Positions 1-9,345 of a DNA stretch of 64,000 bases are shown here, piece by piece; position 1 is the stretch's first letter, and every line of letters begins with the position of its first letter. The notes beneath the pieces are model-generated. The model was not told the origin of the DNA, ran no database searches, and worked only from the letters and a program-made list of their open reading frames with translations. Origin of the DNA: Sporomusa malonica. GTDB taxonomy: Bacteria; Bacillota; Negativicutes; Sporomusales; Sporomusaceae. Made by a program: the position numbers and the translations under genes. Where the stretch lies: NCBI RefSeq assembly GCF_900176355.1, contig NZ_FWXI01000003.1, forward strand, positions 186,001 to 250,000, written 5' to 3'.

Positions 1-18
1 TTTATTACGATGAAAAGT

Positions 19-47
19 GTGACAACTTCTTGTTTGTATTGTATAAT
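19..47 (+). promoter_or_regulatory. sigma-70 type promoter of the LysR gene
   Basis: A TATAAT -10 box lies at 42-47 and GTGACA at 19-24 serves as the -35 box, with a 17-bp spacer. The ribosome binding site AAGGAGAGG follows at 106-114, just ahead of a TTG start codon at 121. Assigned by consensus only. Confidence 0.55.
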
Positions 48-120
48 GGGTATATTAATTTGTAAAACGAATAGTTTTGATAAGTATCATCATTTTTTTT
101 GATTCAAGGAGAGGATCGCA

Positions 121-1032
121 TTGGAAATTAAAAACATATCAACATTTCTTTGTGTTGCAGAATTGAGTTCTTTCACCAAAGCGGCCAATCGACTCGGGTA
201 TGTTCAATCTACTGTTACTATGCAGATAAAACAATTGGAAACAGAGTTAGGTGTAATTTTGTTTGACCGTATTGGAAAAAAAGTAGAACTTACTTCCTAT
301 GGACAAGAATTTATGGTTTATGCTAACCACCTTGTGAAAATTTCAGAGCAAGCCAAGCTGATTGGCAAACATCCTGGAAAAATTGAGGGGAACCTACGCG
401 TAGGCATATTAGAATCACTGTTAATATGGGTTCTGTCCGAAAAGTTGCTGCAGTATTATAAATCTTTCCCACTTATTCGGATAAGAATAAAAAATGCCCC
501 AGCAAACGAATTATTTCAAATGCTAAAGCAGAATGAATTGGATATAGTTTATTTGCTTGATAAGAAACTTTGCAACAAGGATTTCATTTGCGCCTGGTCG
601 GAACCAGTCAAAATAGTATTTGTGACATATCCACAAAATCCATTGGCAAATAAAAAGAATATCCTATTACAAGATCTTGTTGATCAGCCTCTAATTCTGA
701 CGGAGAATGAGGGGTTCTATAGGAACGCATTGGAAGATATTGCAATGCAAAAAGGAATCGTTTTTCAGCCTTTACTTGGTATTGACAATACAAGCGCAAT
801 CGTAAAGCTGCTAAAACAAGGACTTGGCATTTCGTTTTTGCCAGAATATGTTATTAAAGAAAGTGTAATGAAAAATGAATTAGCTATTATTGATGTGGAA
901 GACTGCACTATACAATTTTGGAGCCAGTTATTTTATCATAAGGATAAGTGGCTAACCCCTCAGATGGAGAGTTTTATTGACCTCATCAAAAATAGCAACA
1001 CATCGGAAAAGCCCCCGAGTCTTGTGTTATAA
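121..1032 (+). CDS. LysR-family transcriptional regulator
   Basis: A 303-residue LysR-type regulator. The N-terminal winged helix-turn-helix covers roughly residues 1-60, with typical motifs SSFTKAANRLGY and LETELGVILFDR. It is followed by a periplasmic-binding-protein-like effector domain (about 90-295). The TTG start is chosen because AAGGAGAGG sits six bases upstream and the helix-turn-helix begins immediately. The length is normal for the family. The gene converges on the MFS transporter gene, whose stop lies 69 bp away, so it is not the usual divergent LysR-target pair. Its target may therefore lie outside the window or be the transporter. The effector cannot be named from sequence. Confidence 0.9.
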   Translation: MEIKNISTFLCVAELSSFTKAANRLGYVQSTVTMQIKQLETELGVILFDRIGKKVELTSYGQEFMVYANHLVKISEQAKLIGKHPGKIEGNLRVGILESLLIWVLSEKLLQYYKSFPLIRIRIKNAPANELFQMLKQNELDIVYLLDKKLCNKDFICAWSEPVKIVFVTYPQNPLANKKNILLQDLVDQPLILTENEGFYRNALEDIAMQKGIVFQPLLGIDNTSAIVKLLKQGLGISFLPEYVIKESVMKNELAIIDVEDCTIQFWSQLFYHKDKWLTPQMESFIDLIKNSNTSEKPPSLVL

Positions 1033-1100
1033 AAAAACGGATTAGAAATACCGGCTAACGCTCAATCAGCACGCTTGTATGCTGGTAATGCCGTCGGCCG

Positions 1101-2438
1101 TTACATATGGCCTGACGTAGTGTCAGCAGAACCCGCCGCTTGGGCCAGCGTTAAATCTTTTGTTTCCGGCGCCAGCCATGCGACGATTAAGAGACCAGTT
1201 AATGTAAACCCAGCCATGATTAGCATGGTGTTGCCAATCCCGTAATCAGTCAGCCATTGCGGCAGCAGATAAATACCTATGGCCGCCCCTATACGGCTTA
1301 TGGCAGTACCGAAGCCTACGGCTGAAGCTCTGATCTCTGTTGGGAACAGCTCATTGGGATAGAGCCAGCAAAGGACGTTAGGCGCACCGTTAGCCAAAGC
1401 ATAAACGGCAAATCCAAACATGATAACCGGAGTTGACGCAGTCGGGAATAATCCCAAAATTACCAGCCCAAAGGTCATAACCGCAAAGCTCCAAATAATC
1501 ATCGGCCGCCGGCCAAATTTATTAACCCATGATAGACACGGTATTATGCCGACAACAAATAACGCACTGATAAGTGTGTTCCCCAGCATCGCCAGTTTGC
1601 CGGTAGCCAAGCCAAACGGTTCCAGGATTGCCGGGCCAAAAGTGTAAATGGCAAATAGCGGTACTATCAAGCATAACCAGAAACCGCCTATCATGGCAGT
1701 CCTTGATAGATAAACGCCTTGGAACATCTTCATGAAGTTAGTCTGTACCACATTTTGCTCGATGTCCTCAATGTCGGCATTCGGCCCATAAACTTTTTTC
1801 ATAACAGCACGAGCTTCTTCAACCCGCCCCTTGCCCATCAGCCAACGCGGCGACTCAGGTGTGCCCCACCGGCCGATAATAAGCAGTATACCAGGAATGG
1901 CCGCGCTGCCCAGCATCCATTTCCATCCGCCAGGCACATCTATCAGGAAATAGCCAACTATATCGGAAAGAGTTGCCCCGACAAACCACCAGATCAATAA
2001 AGTTCCCATCGTAAAGCCTCTGTGTGATTTCGGGCAAAATTCCGCCAACAGCGCGGTCGCAATGGGATAATCGGCCCCTATTGCAACACCGATTATGAAC
2101 CGCAGAATGACCAGTTCCATCGGAGTAGTGACAAACATGCATAAAATTGAACCTATAACTAATACACTTAGATCCAGTGTATACATAAATTTACGCCCGA
2201 AGATGTCGGTAAGATATCCGAAAACCAATCCACCAAAAAATAGTCCGATAAGGCAAGAAGCTCCAACCAGCCCGGACCAGTGAGCATCAAGGTTTAGCTC
2301 TGGTCCCAATTGGGCGAGCGCCGCTCCGATTATACATAGAATATAGCCGTCTAGCAAGGGACCGCCGCCACAATAAATCATGAGTTTCTTGATAAATGGG
2401 GTAAGAGCGCCTTCCTCAATAGCGGATACTTTGGCCAT
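1101..2438 (-). CDS. MFS transporter, sugar-porter-like
   Basis: A 445-residue major facilitator superfamily carrier with about twelve hydrophobic segments. Family signatures visible are GYLTDIFGRKF in the loop after TM2, TPESPRWL after TM6, NKFGRRPM in the second half and APETKDLT at the C-terminus. This pattern is shared by sugar porters and related aromatic-acid or niacin carriers, so the substrate cannot be fixed. The ATG is preceded by the strong site AAGGAGGGG. The gene stands alone: it converges with the LysR gene and is separated by nearly 0.8 kb from the betaine operon, which runs in the same direction. Inner-membrane uptake or efflux of a small organic solute is the safe call. Confidence 0.85.
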   Translation of the reverse strand: MAKVSAIEEGALTPFIKKLMIYCGGGPLLDGYILCIIGAALAQLGPELNLDAHWSGLVGASCLIGLFFGGLVFGYLTDIFGRKFMYTLDLSVLVIGSILCMFVTTPMELVILRFIIGVAIGADYPIATALLAEFCPKSHRGFTMGTLLIWWFVGATLSDIVGYFLIDVPGGWKWMLGSAAIPGILLIIGRWGTPESPRWLMGKGRVEEARAVMKKVYGPNADIEDIEQNVVQTNFMKMFQGVYLSRTAMIGGFWLCLIVPLFAIYTFGPAILEPFGLATGKLAMLGNTLISALFVVGIIPCLSWVNKFGRRPMIIWSFAVMTFGLVILGLFPTASTPVIMFGFAVYALANGAPNVLCWLYPNELFPTEIRASAVGFGTAISRIGAAIGIYLLPQWLTDYGIGNTMLIMAGFTLTGLLIVAWLAPETKDLTLAQAAGSADTTSGHM

Positions 2439-3215
2439 AGACTCCCCTCCTTCTTATATTTAGTAGTAAGTATACCAATAGCAACTGACGAGCAACACCT
2501 TGAAAAAAAGAAGTTCACGATTAGGGATTAAGATCCTTAAATACCAACTAGCAACCTAATCATAAATCCCCCCCTGAATATAATTGACAATGTTGCTCAA
2601 TCAGAAATACCCTTTTCCTGTCTCCCCAAAAGCCTCTTCAGCGTCAATACGTGACCCGGTTCGCGCACTGGTAATAAGTCTTCATAAGCAAATCTTGCTG
2701 TCTATGACATCCAGCGTGAACTGGCTGAAAGGGGTACGGAAATTATAGTTTTATTAAATTTTTCTTTCGCTTAATAGTTAAGCAAAATTCATGCCAATTT
2801 ATCACCAAAATAGATTGCCTTATCCATATAGCATTCCAATTTTTTTAACATTTCAAATTATTGACTCAAATCAGTACTTTTCAATAATCCAGCGGCTTGT
2901 TCTGGAAATCACACAAACTTCGATTAATGATAGACATTCTTTTTTCGCGCAATATAAAACGAGAGCAAAAACACTGACATATTTCACATCTCTTATTGAT
3001 ACGTGAAATATGTCAATTTGATATATGGTGATAAGCAACAACCCTATTGGATTTTCTCTCGCCATACATTCGCTAATTATTTTTCCCCTTGCCGGAGCCA
3101 GCATAAATCCTTGCAAGCAAAAGGGGCAACCAACCCATTGCGGTCTATGGGCAACGCAACAATTGTTAGGTTTGTCATCAAGTATTTATTTAATGTCTCA
3201 CAGGAATAAGAACAA
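2439..3215. other. 777-bp AT-rich intergenic region
   Basis: No convincing gene is seen. Short open frames here lack ribosome binding sites and homology. A possible short plus-strand transposase scrap lies at about 2690-2780, where one frame reads VYDIQRELAERG, similar in style to the helix-turn-helix of some transposases; this is weak. The only clear element is the inverted repeat at 2975-3015, listed separately as a terminator of the leftward betaine operon. Confidence 0.5.
2966..3015 (-). terminator. Probable terminator of the betaine operon
   Basis: A perfect 13-bp inverted repeat, with arms TGACATATTTCAC at 2975-2987 and its complement at 3003-3015, has a 15-nt loop. Read on the minus strand it is followed after three bases by a run of five T. 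It lies about 200 bp downstream of the chemoreceptor stop codon, so the transcript would have a long 3' tail. The stem is AT-rich, so an operator cannot be excluded. Confidence 0.5.
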
Positions 3216-5219
3216 TTACGACCCTAAATATTTCTTGACTACCTCATTGGCACTTGCTCCTCTTTTCATTTCATACAATGCATTGTTGACATCCACCATG
3301 TTTAGTTTAAAATTCCTGATTATCTCATACAGCTCTTTATTCTCTGCTCTCAGGTCTCTTCTTACCAGCGTCGTAAGATGCTCTTCCTGACCGAACACGC
3401 CTTTAGGATCCTCTAAGAATTTCAAATCATATACAGAAAATTTATAATGTGGCTGCCAACCGGTCATAACCACCCATTCGTTATTTTTAATCGCTTGTCC
3501 TACCGCCTGCAACATGGTTTCCTCGTCGCTATAGTCTATGGTATAGTCACTTATTCCGTATACTTTTAAAGCCTGTGCGGTACATTGACTGACTTTGGTA
3601 CGCCTTTGCAGCGCGTATATTTTATTCTTAAATTTACATGAGTAATTTTTTAGTTCCGGTATGCTTTTAACGGTAACATAAGAGGGGACTACCAAACCAA
3701 ACTTACAGCCCTGAAGGTTTGGCCCCAAATTCTCTACTTGCGCTCTATATTGCTGCTCTAAATCCGCATCTACATAAGGCAACCACGACGACATGGTAAC
3801 ATCTGCTTTGCCTTCAGCAATCATTTTCCAGGTTTCCGGATTAGTTACCAGTATTCCCTCGGCTGCTAGCCCTAACTTTTGCCTTACCAATTCCTTTACT
3901 ACTTCTACCTGAAATATCGACTCAGCAAATTCTGTATGGGCAATCTTAACATAGTTGTAGCTTTCAAGTTGAGCGGAAATCTGCTCAATTTTTTGGGTCA
4001 GTTCATTGAACCTTTCGGTTATACTGCCGATGGAATTAGCGTTATCCTGCATCGCTGCGCCTATCTCTTCAGAGCTGGCTGCAGCCTCCTGGCATACTGC
4101 CGAAATACTTTCCATATCTGCATTTATGCTTTCACTGGAAGTAGTAAGTGCATTTATTTTGGCAAAAATGTCTTCTATTTCTTGCTCGACAACATTCATT
4201 GCGCCATTTATTTTCGAAAAGGCTTCTTGGGTATTGTTTAAATGAGTTTCCTGCTCCAATACAGTTTGATTATTGTTATTTATCACTTCTGTGGCTGTAT
4301 CGATTTCACAATTAACCTTTTCAATTAATTCTCTGACTTTTACAGCAGAATTACCACATTCTTCCGCAAGCTTTTTTACTTCAGCTGCCACTACGGTAAA
4401 GCCTCTGCCGGCTTCACCGGCACGAGCTGCCTCAATAGCTGCATTTAACGCCAATAGATTGGTTTGTGAAGAAATGTTTGAAATTGTGTTAACAATGGAA
4501 TTAATTTCAAGTCCATTATTTCGCAAAATACTGATGACACTGACAACTTGTTTGAAAGATTGGATACTCTCATATAATTTTTGGCTTTGAACTTCTAAAG
4601 CCGAGTTCCCTTCCGTAACCAGCAGCATGGTTTTTTGCGAGCTTTCATTAATCAACTCAATTTGATTTTTTATCGCTACTACTGACTGATACACTTGCGC
4701 CATTTTACCAGATGCTTCGGCTACCGAATACGCAACTTCGGAATTACCTTGCGCCATATAAGTCAATGTACCTGAAATCTTGTCAGTAGCCTGCAGCATG
4801 TCATTAATATCTTTTGACAGATAGATTCCCGTACTGCTTGCCACCCGTACCACACCATATATCTCGGCAATGGTCCTCCGCATCTGACTCATAAATTGAC
4901 TTAGCTTTCTTTCAAGCAAACTTGCCTTGCTATTTTGGTTACTATTTGAAAAATTACCGGCTATTAAATCATCCGCAATCTTTACCGCAAAATTATCCTT
5001 ATGTTCTATTTTAAAAAAAATTTTATCGCAAATAAAAATGAAACATACAACCACTGCTTGTATAGCCAGGAAGGATAAAAGACCAACCTCTTTGTAGTTG
5101 GTTAACAAGAGATAGCACAGTATATTAATTCCTACACATACGATAGCATTTAATAAAGGCCTAACTGCCATATTACCACTCCCCGGCAAATTTAGATCAG
5201 GAATCGTTCCTTGACTCAT
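3216..5219 (-). CDS. Chemoreceptor with C-terminal glycine-betaine-binding (OpuAC-like) domain
   Basis: A 667-residue methyl-accepting chemotaxis protein with unusual architecture. Two adjacent hydrophobic helices (about 20-41 and 45-68) have almost no loop between them, so there is no periplasmic sensor. A cytoplasmic MCP signalling domain follows (about 100-410), with the hairpin tip around [20 protein letters not shown]. From residue 423 to the end there is a domain resembling the ligand-binding protein of OpuA/ProX betaine ABC transporters. It keeps Trp464, Trp479 (SSWLPY), Trp582 and Trp588 (TGWQPHYKF), candidates for the aromatic cage that binds quaternary ammonium. The family's usual PGAG-type loop is altered. 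The predicted topology puts the binding domain in the cytoplasm, where it would read imported betaine. It starts 13 bp after the MetH-activation gene and ends the betaine operon. Confidence 0.85.
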   Translation of the reverse strand: MSQGTIPDLNLPGSGNMAVRPLLNAIVCVGINILCYLLLTNYKEVGLLSFLAIQAVVVCFIFICDKIFFKIEHKDNFAVKIADDLIAGNFSNSNQNSKASLLERKLSQFMSQMRRTIAEIYGVVRVASSTGIYLSKDINDMLQATDKISGTLTYMAQGNSEVAYSVAEASGKMAQVYQSVVAIKNQIELINESSQKTMLLVTEGNSALEVQSQKLYESIQSFKQVVSVISILRNNGLEINSIVNTISNISSQTNLLALNAAIEAARAGEAGRGFTVVAAEVKKLAEECGNSAVKVRELIEKVNCEIDTATEVINNNNQTVLEQETHLNNTQEAFSKINGAMNVVEQEIEDIFAKINALTTSSESINADMESISAVCQEAAASSEEIGAAMQDNANSIGSITERFNELTQKIEQISAQLESYNYVKIAHTEFAESIFQVEVVKELVRQKLGLAAEGILVTNPETWKMIAEGKADVTMSSWLPYVDADLEQQYRAQVENLGPNLQGCKFGLVVPSYVTVKSIPELKNYSCKFKNKIYALQRRTKVSQCTAQALKVYGISDYTIDYSDEETMLQAVGQAIKNNEWVVMTGWQPHYKFSVYDLKFLEDPKGVFGQEEHLTTLVRRDLRAENKELYEIIRNFKLNMVDVNNALYEMKRGASANEVVKKYLGS

Positions 5220-5232
5220 TTATTACCCTGCT

Positions 5233-5919
5233 TCACAGTTTGAATTTTTCTTCAAAAAGCTGCTCATCATAGGGCGCCTTGCGGCCCGGACAGCCTTCCC
5301 GCGGACATAGCTGGCAGTTTTCCCATGAGCCCTGCTTGGGAAAGTGAATACCGGAAACACTTTTTATTGGTACCATGAGACAGCTTTCGGTAAGCCTAAC
5401 CCCAATCATATTCTCTACATTCCCGATTAAGTTAAAGAGAGGTATCTGCTCGGTAATTGGCCAGTCAGCCAGTGAACCCGGATTCATATTGGCAGTACTC
5501 TCCAACCCCCAATGTTCATCAAGCTGCTTAAAAAAAGTCTGACGTGTATTTTTCAGTATCATCTCAGTGATAATGTCAGCATAGTATTTGTCAAGCATAT
5601 CCTGCTGACTTTTAGCCCAGTCAGAAAGCTCTGTCCCGCAGGTTATTACATAGGGAAATACCCGGTACGTATCGGCAAGATTAATGCTCAGTACCCGGCT
5701 GGTAAAGGTTATACCGTCAATCGTAACAAAACTCTCGCCTTTTGCTTCTACAAACGCCAGTTTATATACGGCTTTTACAGCGGCAATTTTCCGCGCAGCC
5801 AGAGCCAATTCCTGAACCTTCGCAAAATGCGGACCTTCGACCTTCACATGGAGCACCTTACAGAGCTGATCCATATCGATAGTAATGGAATCGCCTTCAT
5901 ACACAAGCTTAGCAAGCAT
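5233..5919 (-). CDS. MetH-activation-domain-like protein
   Basis: A 228-residue protein similar to the activation region of vitamin B12-dependent methionine synthase, a fold often encoded beside MttB-type methyltransferases. In MetH this domain binds S-adenosylmethionine and supports reductive reactivation of cob(II)alamin. The C-terminal tail carries a cysteine group (Cys202, Cys205, Cys210 in CQLCPREGC) that could bind a metal or Fe-S cluster; that is inference. The ATG follows a purine-rich GGGGTGG site. It lies in the betaine operon between the transporter and the chemoreceptor. A repair or holding role for the corrinoid protein of this pathway fits best. Confidence 0.75.
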   Translation of the reverse strand: MLAKLVYEGDSITIDMDQLCKVLHVKVEGPHFAKVQELALAARKIAAVKAVYKLAFVEAKGESFVTIDGITFTSRVLSINLADTYRVFPYVITCGTELSDWAKSQQDMLDKYYADIITEMILKNTRQTFFKQLDEHWGLESTANMNPGSLADWPITEQIPLFNLIGNVENMIGVRLTESCLMVPIKSVSGIHFPKQGSWENCQLCPREGCPGRKAPYDEQLFEEKFKL

Positions 5920-5960
5920 AATAACACCACCCCTTCCGGAATTTTTCGGTGCCTAACGGC

Positions 5961-6081
5961 AAAAAAGACTTAGCTTCAGATGGGGCTTGAACCCCATCTG
6001 AAGGTCAGTCGTCCAACTCCCGGGAAGCCAAGCCTCCTGAGCTCCCGCTTATCGAAGCCGGGATTCTTAAAGCGGTTAGTC
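5961..6081 (-). repeat. Dispersed ~120-bp structured repeat, IS200/IS605 end-like (copy 1)
   Basis: Read on the minus strand this matches 45421-45538 over its whole length. It runs from GACTAACC-GCTTTAAGA through AGGAGGCTT and a GGGAGTTGG-type segment to a 14-bp hairpin, CTTCAGATGGGGTT with its complement, then GCTAAGTC. Three stems are conserved, with base changes that keep pairing. A final hairpin followed by a short spacer resembles the right end of IS200/IS605-family elements or a TnpB guide-RNA scaffold; this is inference. No transposase gene is attached. Confidence 0.7.
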
Positions 6082-6101
6082 TCAGGCTAAACTATACGGC
6101 A

Positions 6102-7700
6102 TCAGCAGGACTCATCCGTATTGCGCGGCCCAACCGATACTTCAGTACCCTTGCCGGAAGTAAAATTATGTGTATTTTCATGGAGGTCCGGATGTGTATC
6201 ATTCCATTCCGTACCTGCCTTCTTGATAAAGCCATATACGATAATCCCAATGATAAACATGGCCGGGAAAGAACCGGCAACGGCAGCAGCCTGCAGCGGC
6301 TTCATCCCTCCCAGGAATATCAGGGTGAGCGAAAGGCCGCCTAAAACTATCGCCCAAAATACGCGATTCCATTTTGCGGGTTCCTCACCAGTCCCCAGCT
6401 TTGTTGTCGTGACCATGGCGAGAGTATAAGCAATACTATTAATAACGGTTGCGGTTGAAATAAACAGCAGCACCAGAATCAGGGGTAAGATGATAAAACT
6501 GCCAGGCAATGTGGCAAATATCTCGACAATGGCCCTGGGAACACCATGTGCTTTAATAATTTCCCCCAGATTGATTACTCCCCTTGTTTGTAAGTCAAGC
6601 GTGTAGCTGCCAAATATCGCAAAATAGGTATATACACAAGTTACGCCCGAAAGTGTTGCACCCAGAACAAACTCCCGTACCGTTCTGCCGCGGGATATTC
6701 TGGCAAGATACATCCCCGTGCCTATAGCAAAAGCAGTAAACCAGGCAAAGTAGAAAATTGTCCAGCCCTGGGGAAAACCTGAGTTCTGAACCGGATCAGT
6801 ATATAAGCTCATTCTGAAAAAGTTATTAATCATTACGCCTAAACTATCAAAGAAATTGTTGAAAATGAACGCAGTCGGACCAACTACTAAAACAAATGCC
6901 AGCAAACCAAACCCCAGCCAGTTCCTAAAATCGCTCAAGCGTCTGATGCCTTTATCCAGCCCGCCATATACGCAAATTGCCACAATAAGTGTCCAGATAA
7001 CAAGAATTGCTGCATCCAGTCCAAGCGTATGCGGTATACCTGTAATCTTGGTAACAACCTCACTTAACAGTGGTGTCCCCAAACCGATGGAAGTACTAAT
7101 GCCGGCGATCATGCCAACCATGTAAAAAACGTCAATGACCTTGCCGGCATATCTGCCGCCGAAGTCTCCCATGACTGCCTCAAAAGCCGCACTGGGCCTA
7201 AAGACATCGGTGCCTTGAACAAAGAATATATAGCCGAACACGACACCGATCCCCACATAGACAGCGTAACTGCTTGGCCCCCAATGGAACAACGGGTACG
7301 AGGATGCAATTGCCATAGCCTGCGGTGAAAACGGTTCTAAGCCATACGGCGGCGAGGATAAATAGAAGTAAAACTCAATGGGAGCCCAATAAACAATGGC
7401 TGCCGTAGTACCTGCGGAAAACAGCATCCCCAGCCAGCTCAGGGTACTAAACTCAGGCTTATCACCACCGAAACGTTTATTGGCAAACTTGCCAAACACA
7501 AAATAAAGCACTACTGCAAAGTTGGCTAATATGAAGAGTTCATAGGCCCAGCCCATCGGGCCGGTTAAAAACGCAAATACTTTATTGACTGCAGCAGAGC
7601 CTGCTTCGGGACTGGCTATAATAGCTGCACAAATAATACCAACCAATACTAAGGGCGGCCAAAACAATAGTTTATCAATAGAACCATTACCATTTTTCAT
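6102..7700 (-). CDS. BCCT-family betaine/carnitine/choline transporter
   Basis: A 532-residue secondary transporter of the BCCT family with about twelve membrane segments. Signatures are GISTSIGLGTPLL, the TM8 stretch FYFAWFTAF and the following YLARISRGRTVREF loop, diagnostic of BCCT proteins such as CaiT, BetP and OpuD. Length is typical. Long regulatory tails like those of osmosensing BetP are absent, which suits a catabolic rather than osmotic role. It is encoded between the methyltransferase gene and the MetH-activation-like gene, so glycine betaine, or an exchange of betaine for dimethylglycine as in CaiT-type antiport, is the expected substrate. The ribosome site is a modest GGGGGA. 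Direct evidence for the substrate is lacking. Confidence 0.92.
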   Translation of the reverse strand: MKNGNGSIDKLLFWPPLVLVGIICAAIIASPEAGSAAVNKVFAFLTGPMGWAYELFILANFAVVLYFVFGKFANKRFGGDKPEFSTLSWLGMLFSAGTTAAIVYWAPIEFYFYLSSPPYGLEPFSPQAMAIASSYPLFHWGPSSYAVYVGIGVVFGYIFFVQGTDVFRPSAAFEAVMGDFGGRYAGKVIDVFYMVGMIAGISTSIGLGTPLLSEVVTKITGIPHTLGLDAAILVIWTLIVAICVYGGLDKGIRRLSDFRNWLGFGLLAFVLVVGPTAFIFNNFFDSLGVMINNFFRMSLYTDPVQNSGFPQGWTIFYFAWFTAFAIGTGMYLARISRGRTVREFVLGATLSGVTCVYTYFAIFGSYTLDLQTRGVINLGEIIKAHGVPRAIVEIFATLPGSFIILPLILVLLFISTATVINSIAYTLAMVTTTKLGTGEEPAKWNRVFWAIVLGGLSLTLIFLGGMKPLQAAAVAGSFPAMFIIGIIVYGFIKKAGTEWNDTHPDLHENTHNFTSGKGTEVSVGPRNTDESC

Positions 7701-7888
7701 TCGCCATTCCCCCTACATTTCAATACGCAAATCATAATTATATCCCTTCCCCGCTGCTGAGGGGTGACGCAAAATGGCGGCGTGGTCGGCATAGGATAAA
7801 CCACCCCGTTCTCCGGGCACCCCTCTGGGGTTTGGCTACTGTTCGGCTTTGGCAATACTATCGGCCAGCTTTGCCGATAGCAACAATA
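7701..7888. other. Intercistronic leader with stem-loop
   Basis: The 188-bp gap between the methyltransferase and transporter genes contains an 8-bp stem (CTATCGGC at 7858-7865 with its complement at 7873-7880) close to the methyltransferase stop codon. Further GC-rich pairing is possible around 7800-7835. No U-run follows, so it may stabilise or process the mRNA and lower transporter expression rather than end transcription. Confidence 0.45.
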
Positions 7889-9289
7889 TTACCTTCTGTT
7901 TTCAATATAGCGCTTCAACTCAGTGTCTATATCCGCAGGCAATGATGGCTCTACGTATGCATCCAACATCTTTTTCCAGCGTGCATTAGCCCGCTCTTCT
8001 ATTGTCAGACCGTCTTGGTTAACTCTGGCTCTATCACTTAACTGCGCTTGATAAAACTCTTTACGGAAATTAGCGAAGGTATGTCTGTTAGTGATATATT
8101 CTCCACGGGGACCGACTTCTTTAATAACATCAAATGCCAACGTATCGTCGTTTACGGTAACGCCCCGGCCAATCCGTTTTACCATCCCAATAATTTCATC
8201 GTCTATCATTAATTTCTCGAAAGATACACAATTATAAGTATCCAAAATACCGGCAGCGTGGAGAATGAAGTTGCCGCCGGCCATTTGAGCCATCAGCAAG
8301 GTCATCATGGACTCATAGCCTGCTTGGGCATCGGCCTGCTTTGTATCAGAGAGAGTACCGCTTATCCGGCAAGGAATATTGTAATATTTTGCCAGGTGTC
8401 CATTGACCAAGGAGAAGAGAGCACTTTCTGGAGCACCAATGGATAGGTTGCCATAACGCATATCTGTACTGGAACCGGAAGCGGAATAGACAATCGGCGT
8501 GCCGGCATTTACTGTTTGAGCCAAAACAATCCCCGCTAAAATTTCCGCATTTTGCACAGCGATGCTCCCGGCAATAGTTGCCGGCGAGGTAGCTCCGGCA
8601 AGGCAGAGCGAGTTGACCAATTGAGGCTGGCGGTATTCGGCATAAGCTATGATAGCGCCGGCCATTTTGTCGTCATAGCTAAGTGGCGTCAACGTGCAGG
8701 AAATACCAATAATTACGGGCTTATCTTTAATGGCATCCAAGCCGCCATGGGCAATGGCTGCCATTTCAATGCTGTCTTTGGCGGCTTCATATCCCAAAAC
8801 ACTGCCCATAAGAGGTTTGTCACTGTACTTAAGCGTGTTATAAACCATTTCCATGTGACGAGTATCGACATCAGTATCGCCAGGTTCGCAGGAAATGTGG
8901 CTTTGAATGTTGATATTGTCCATCTTATGGCATAGTTTTACTATATTCACAAAATCATCCAACGTGCCAGGTCTCCGGCCTTTGTCTATATCTAAGACGA
9001 AAGGCGCACCATAAGGACCCACAAAGTTCGTTGTTTCAGTATTAATTTCAACGTTCTTTTCCGGGTTGCGGCCATGCAAGGTAAAAGAGGATGGAACTTG
9101 TTTCAATGCCTGTTCCACCATACTTTTGGGAAAATAGACTGTTTCTCCCTCAACTTTAGCGCCGCCTTTGGCCAAAATTTCTCTTGCCGGCGCGTAACTA
9201 AAGATGATGCCAACTTCCTCCATGATTTTAAGCGAAGTTTCATGGATTTTTACAATATCTTCCGTACTAACTGTCTGATATCTCTGCAT
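7889..9289 (-). CDS. mtgB: Glycine betaine:corrinoid methyltransferase (MttB family, non-pyrrolysine)
   Basis: A 466-residue member of the trimethylamine methyltransferase (MttB) superfamily. Motifs include NFVGPYGAPF, ISCTLTPLSYDDKM, IVYSASGSSTDMRYG and GRGVTVNDDTLAFD. The gene has no in-frame amber codon, so it belongs to the large non-pyrrolysine branch whose members demethylate glycine betaine, proline betaine, carnitine or butyrobetaine. Transfer of one methyl group to the Co(I) corrinoid protein is the expected reaction. It is adjacent to the transporter, pterin methyltransferase and corrinoid genes, and an OpuAC-like domain occurs in the same operon; together these favour glycine betaine. 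Related quaternary amines remain possible. AAGGAGG precedes the ATG. Confidence 0.85.
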   Translation of the reverse strand: MQRYQTVSTEDIVKIHETSLKIMEEVGIIFSYAPAREILAKGGAKVEGETVYFPKSMVEQALKQVPSSFTLHGRNPEKNVEINTETTNFVGPYGAPFVLDIDKGRRPGTLDDFVNIVKLCHKMDNINIQSHISCEPGDTDVDTRHMEMVYNTLKYSDKPLMGSVLGYEAAKDSIEMAAIAHGGLDAIKDKPVIIGISCTLTPLSYDDKMAGAIIAYAEYRQPQLVNSLCLAGATSPATIAGSIAVQNAEILAGIVLAQTVNAGTPIVYSASGSSTDMRYGNLSIGAPESALFSLVNGHLAKYYNIPCRISGTLSDTKQADAQAGYESMMTLLMAQMAGGNFILHAAGILDTYNCVSFEKLMIDDEIIGMVKRIGRGVTVNDDTLAFDVIKEVGPRGEYITNRHTFANFRKEFYQAQLSDRARVNQDGLTIEERANARWKKMLDAYVEPSLPADIDTELKRYIENRR

Positions 9290-9345
9290 GTGATTTATTT
9301 CCTCCTTAAGAATAGCTCCCCCTTGAAACTTGAAGCTATAATTGT

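Noticed and set aside
2791..3390. Short frames on both strands around 2.8-3.4 kb.
   Set aside because: They overlap the terminator hairpin or the end of the chemoreceptor gene and show no family features.
7889..9289. Possible pyrrolysine-containing MttB.
   Set aside because: The frame is open for the full family length without an in-frame TAG, so it belongs to the non-pyrrolysine branch.
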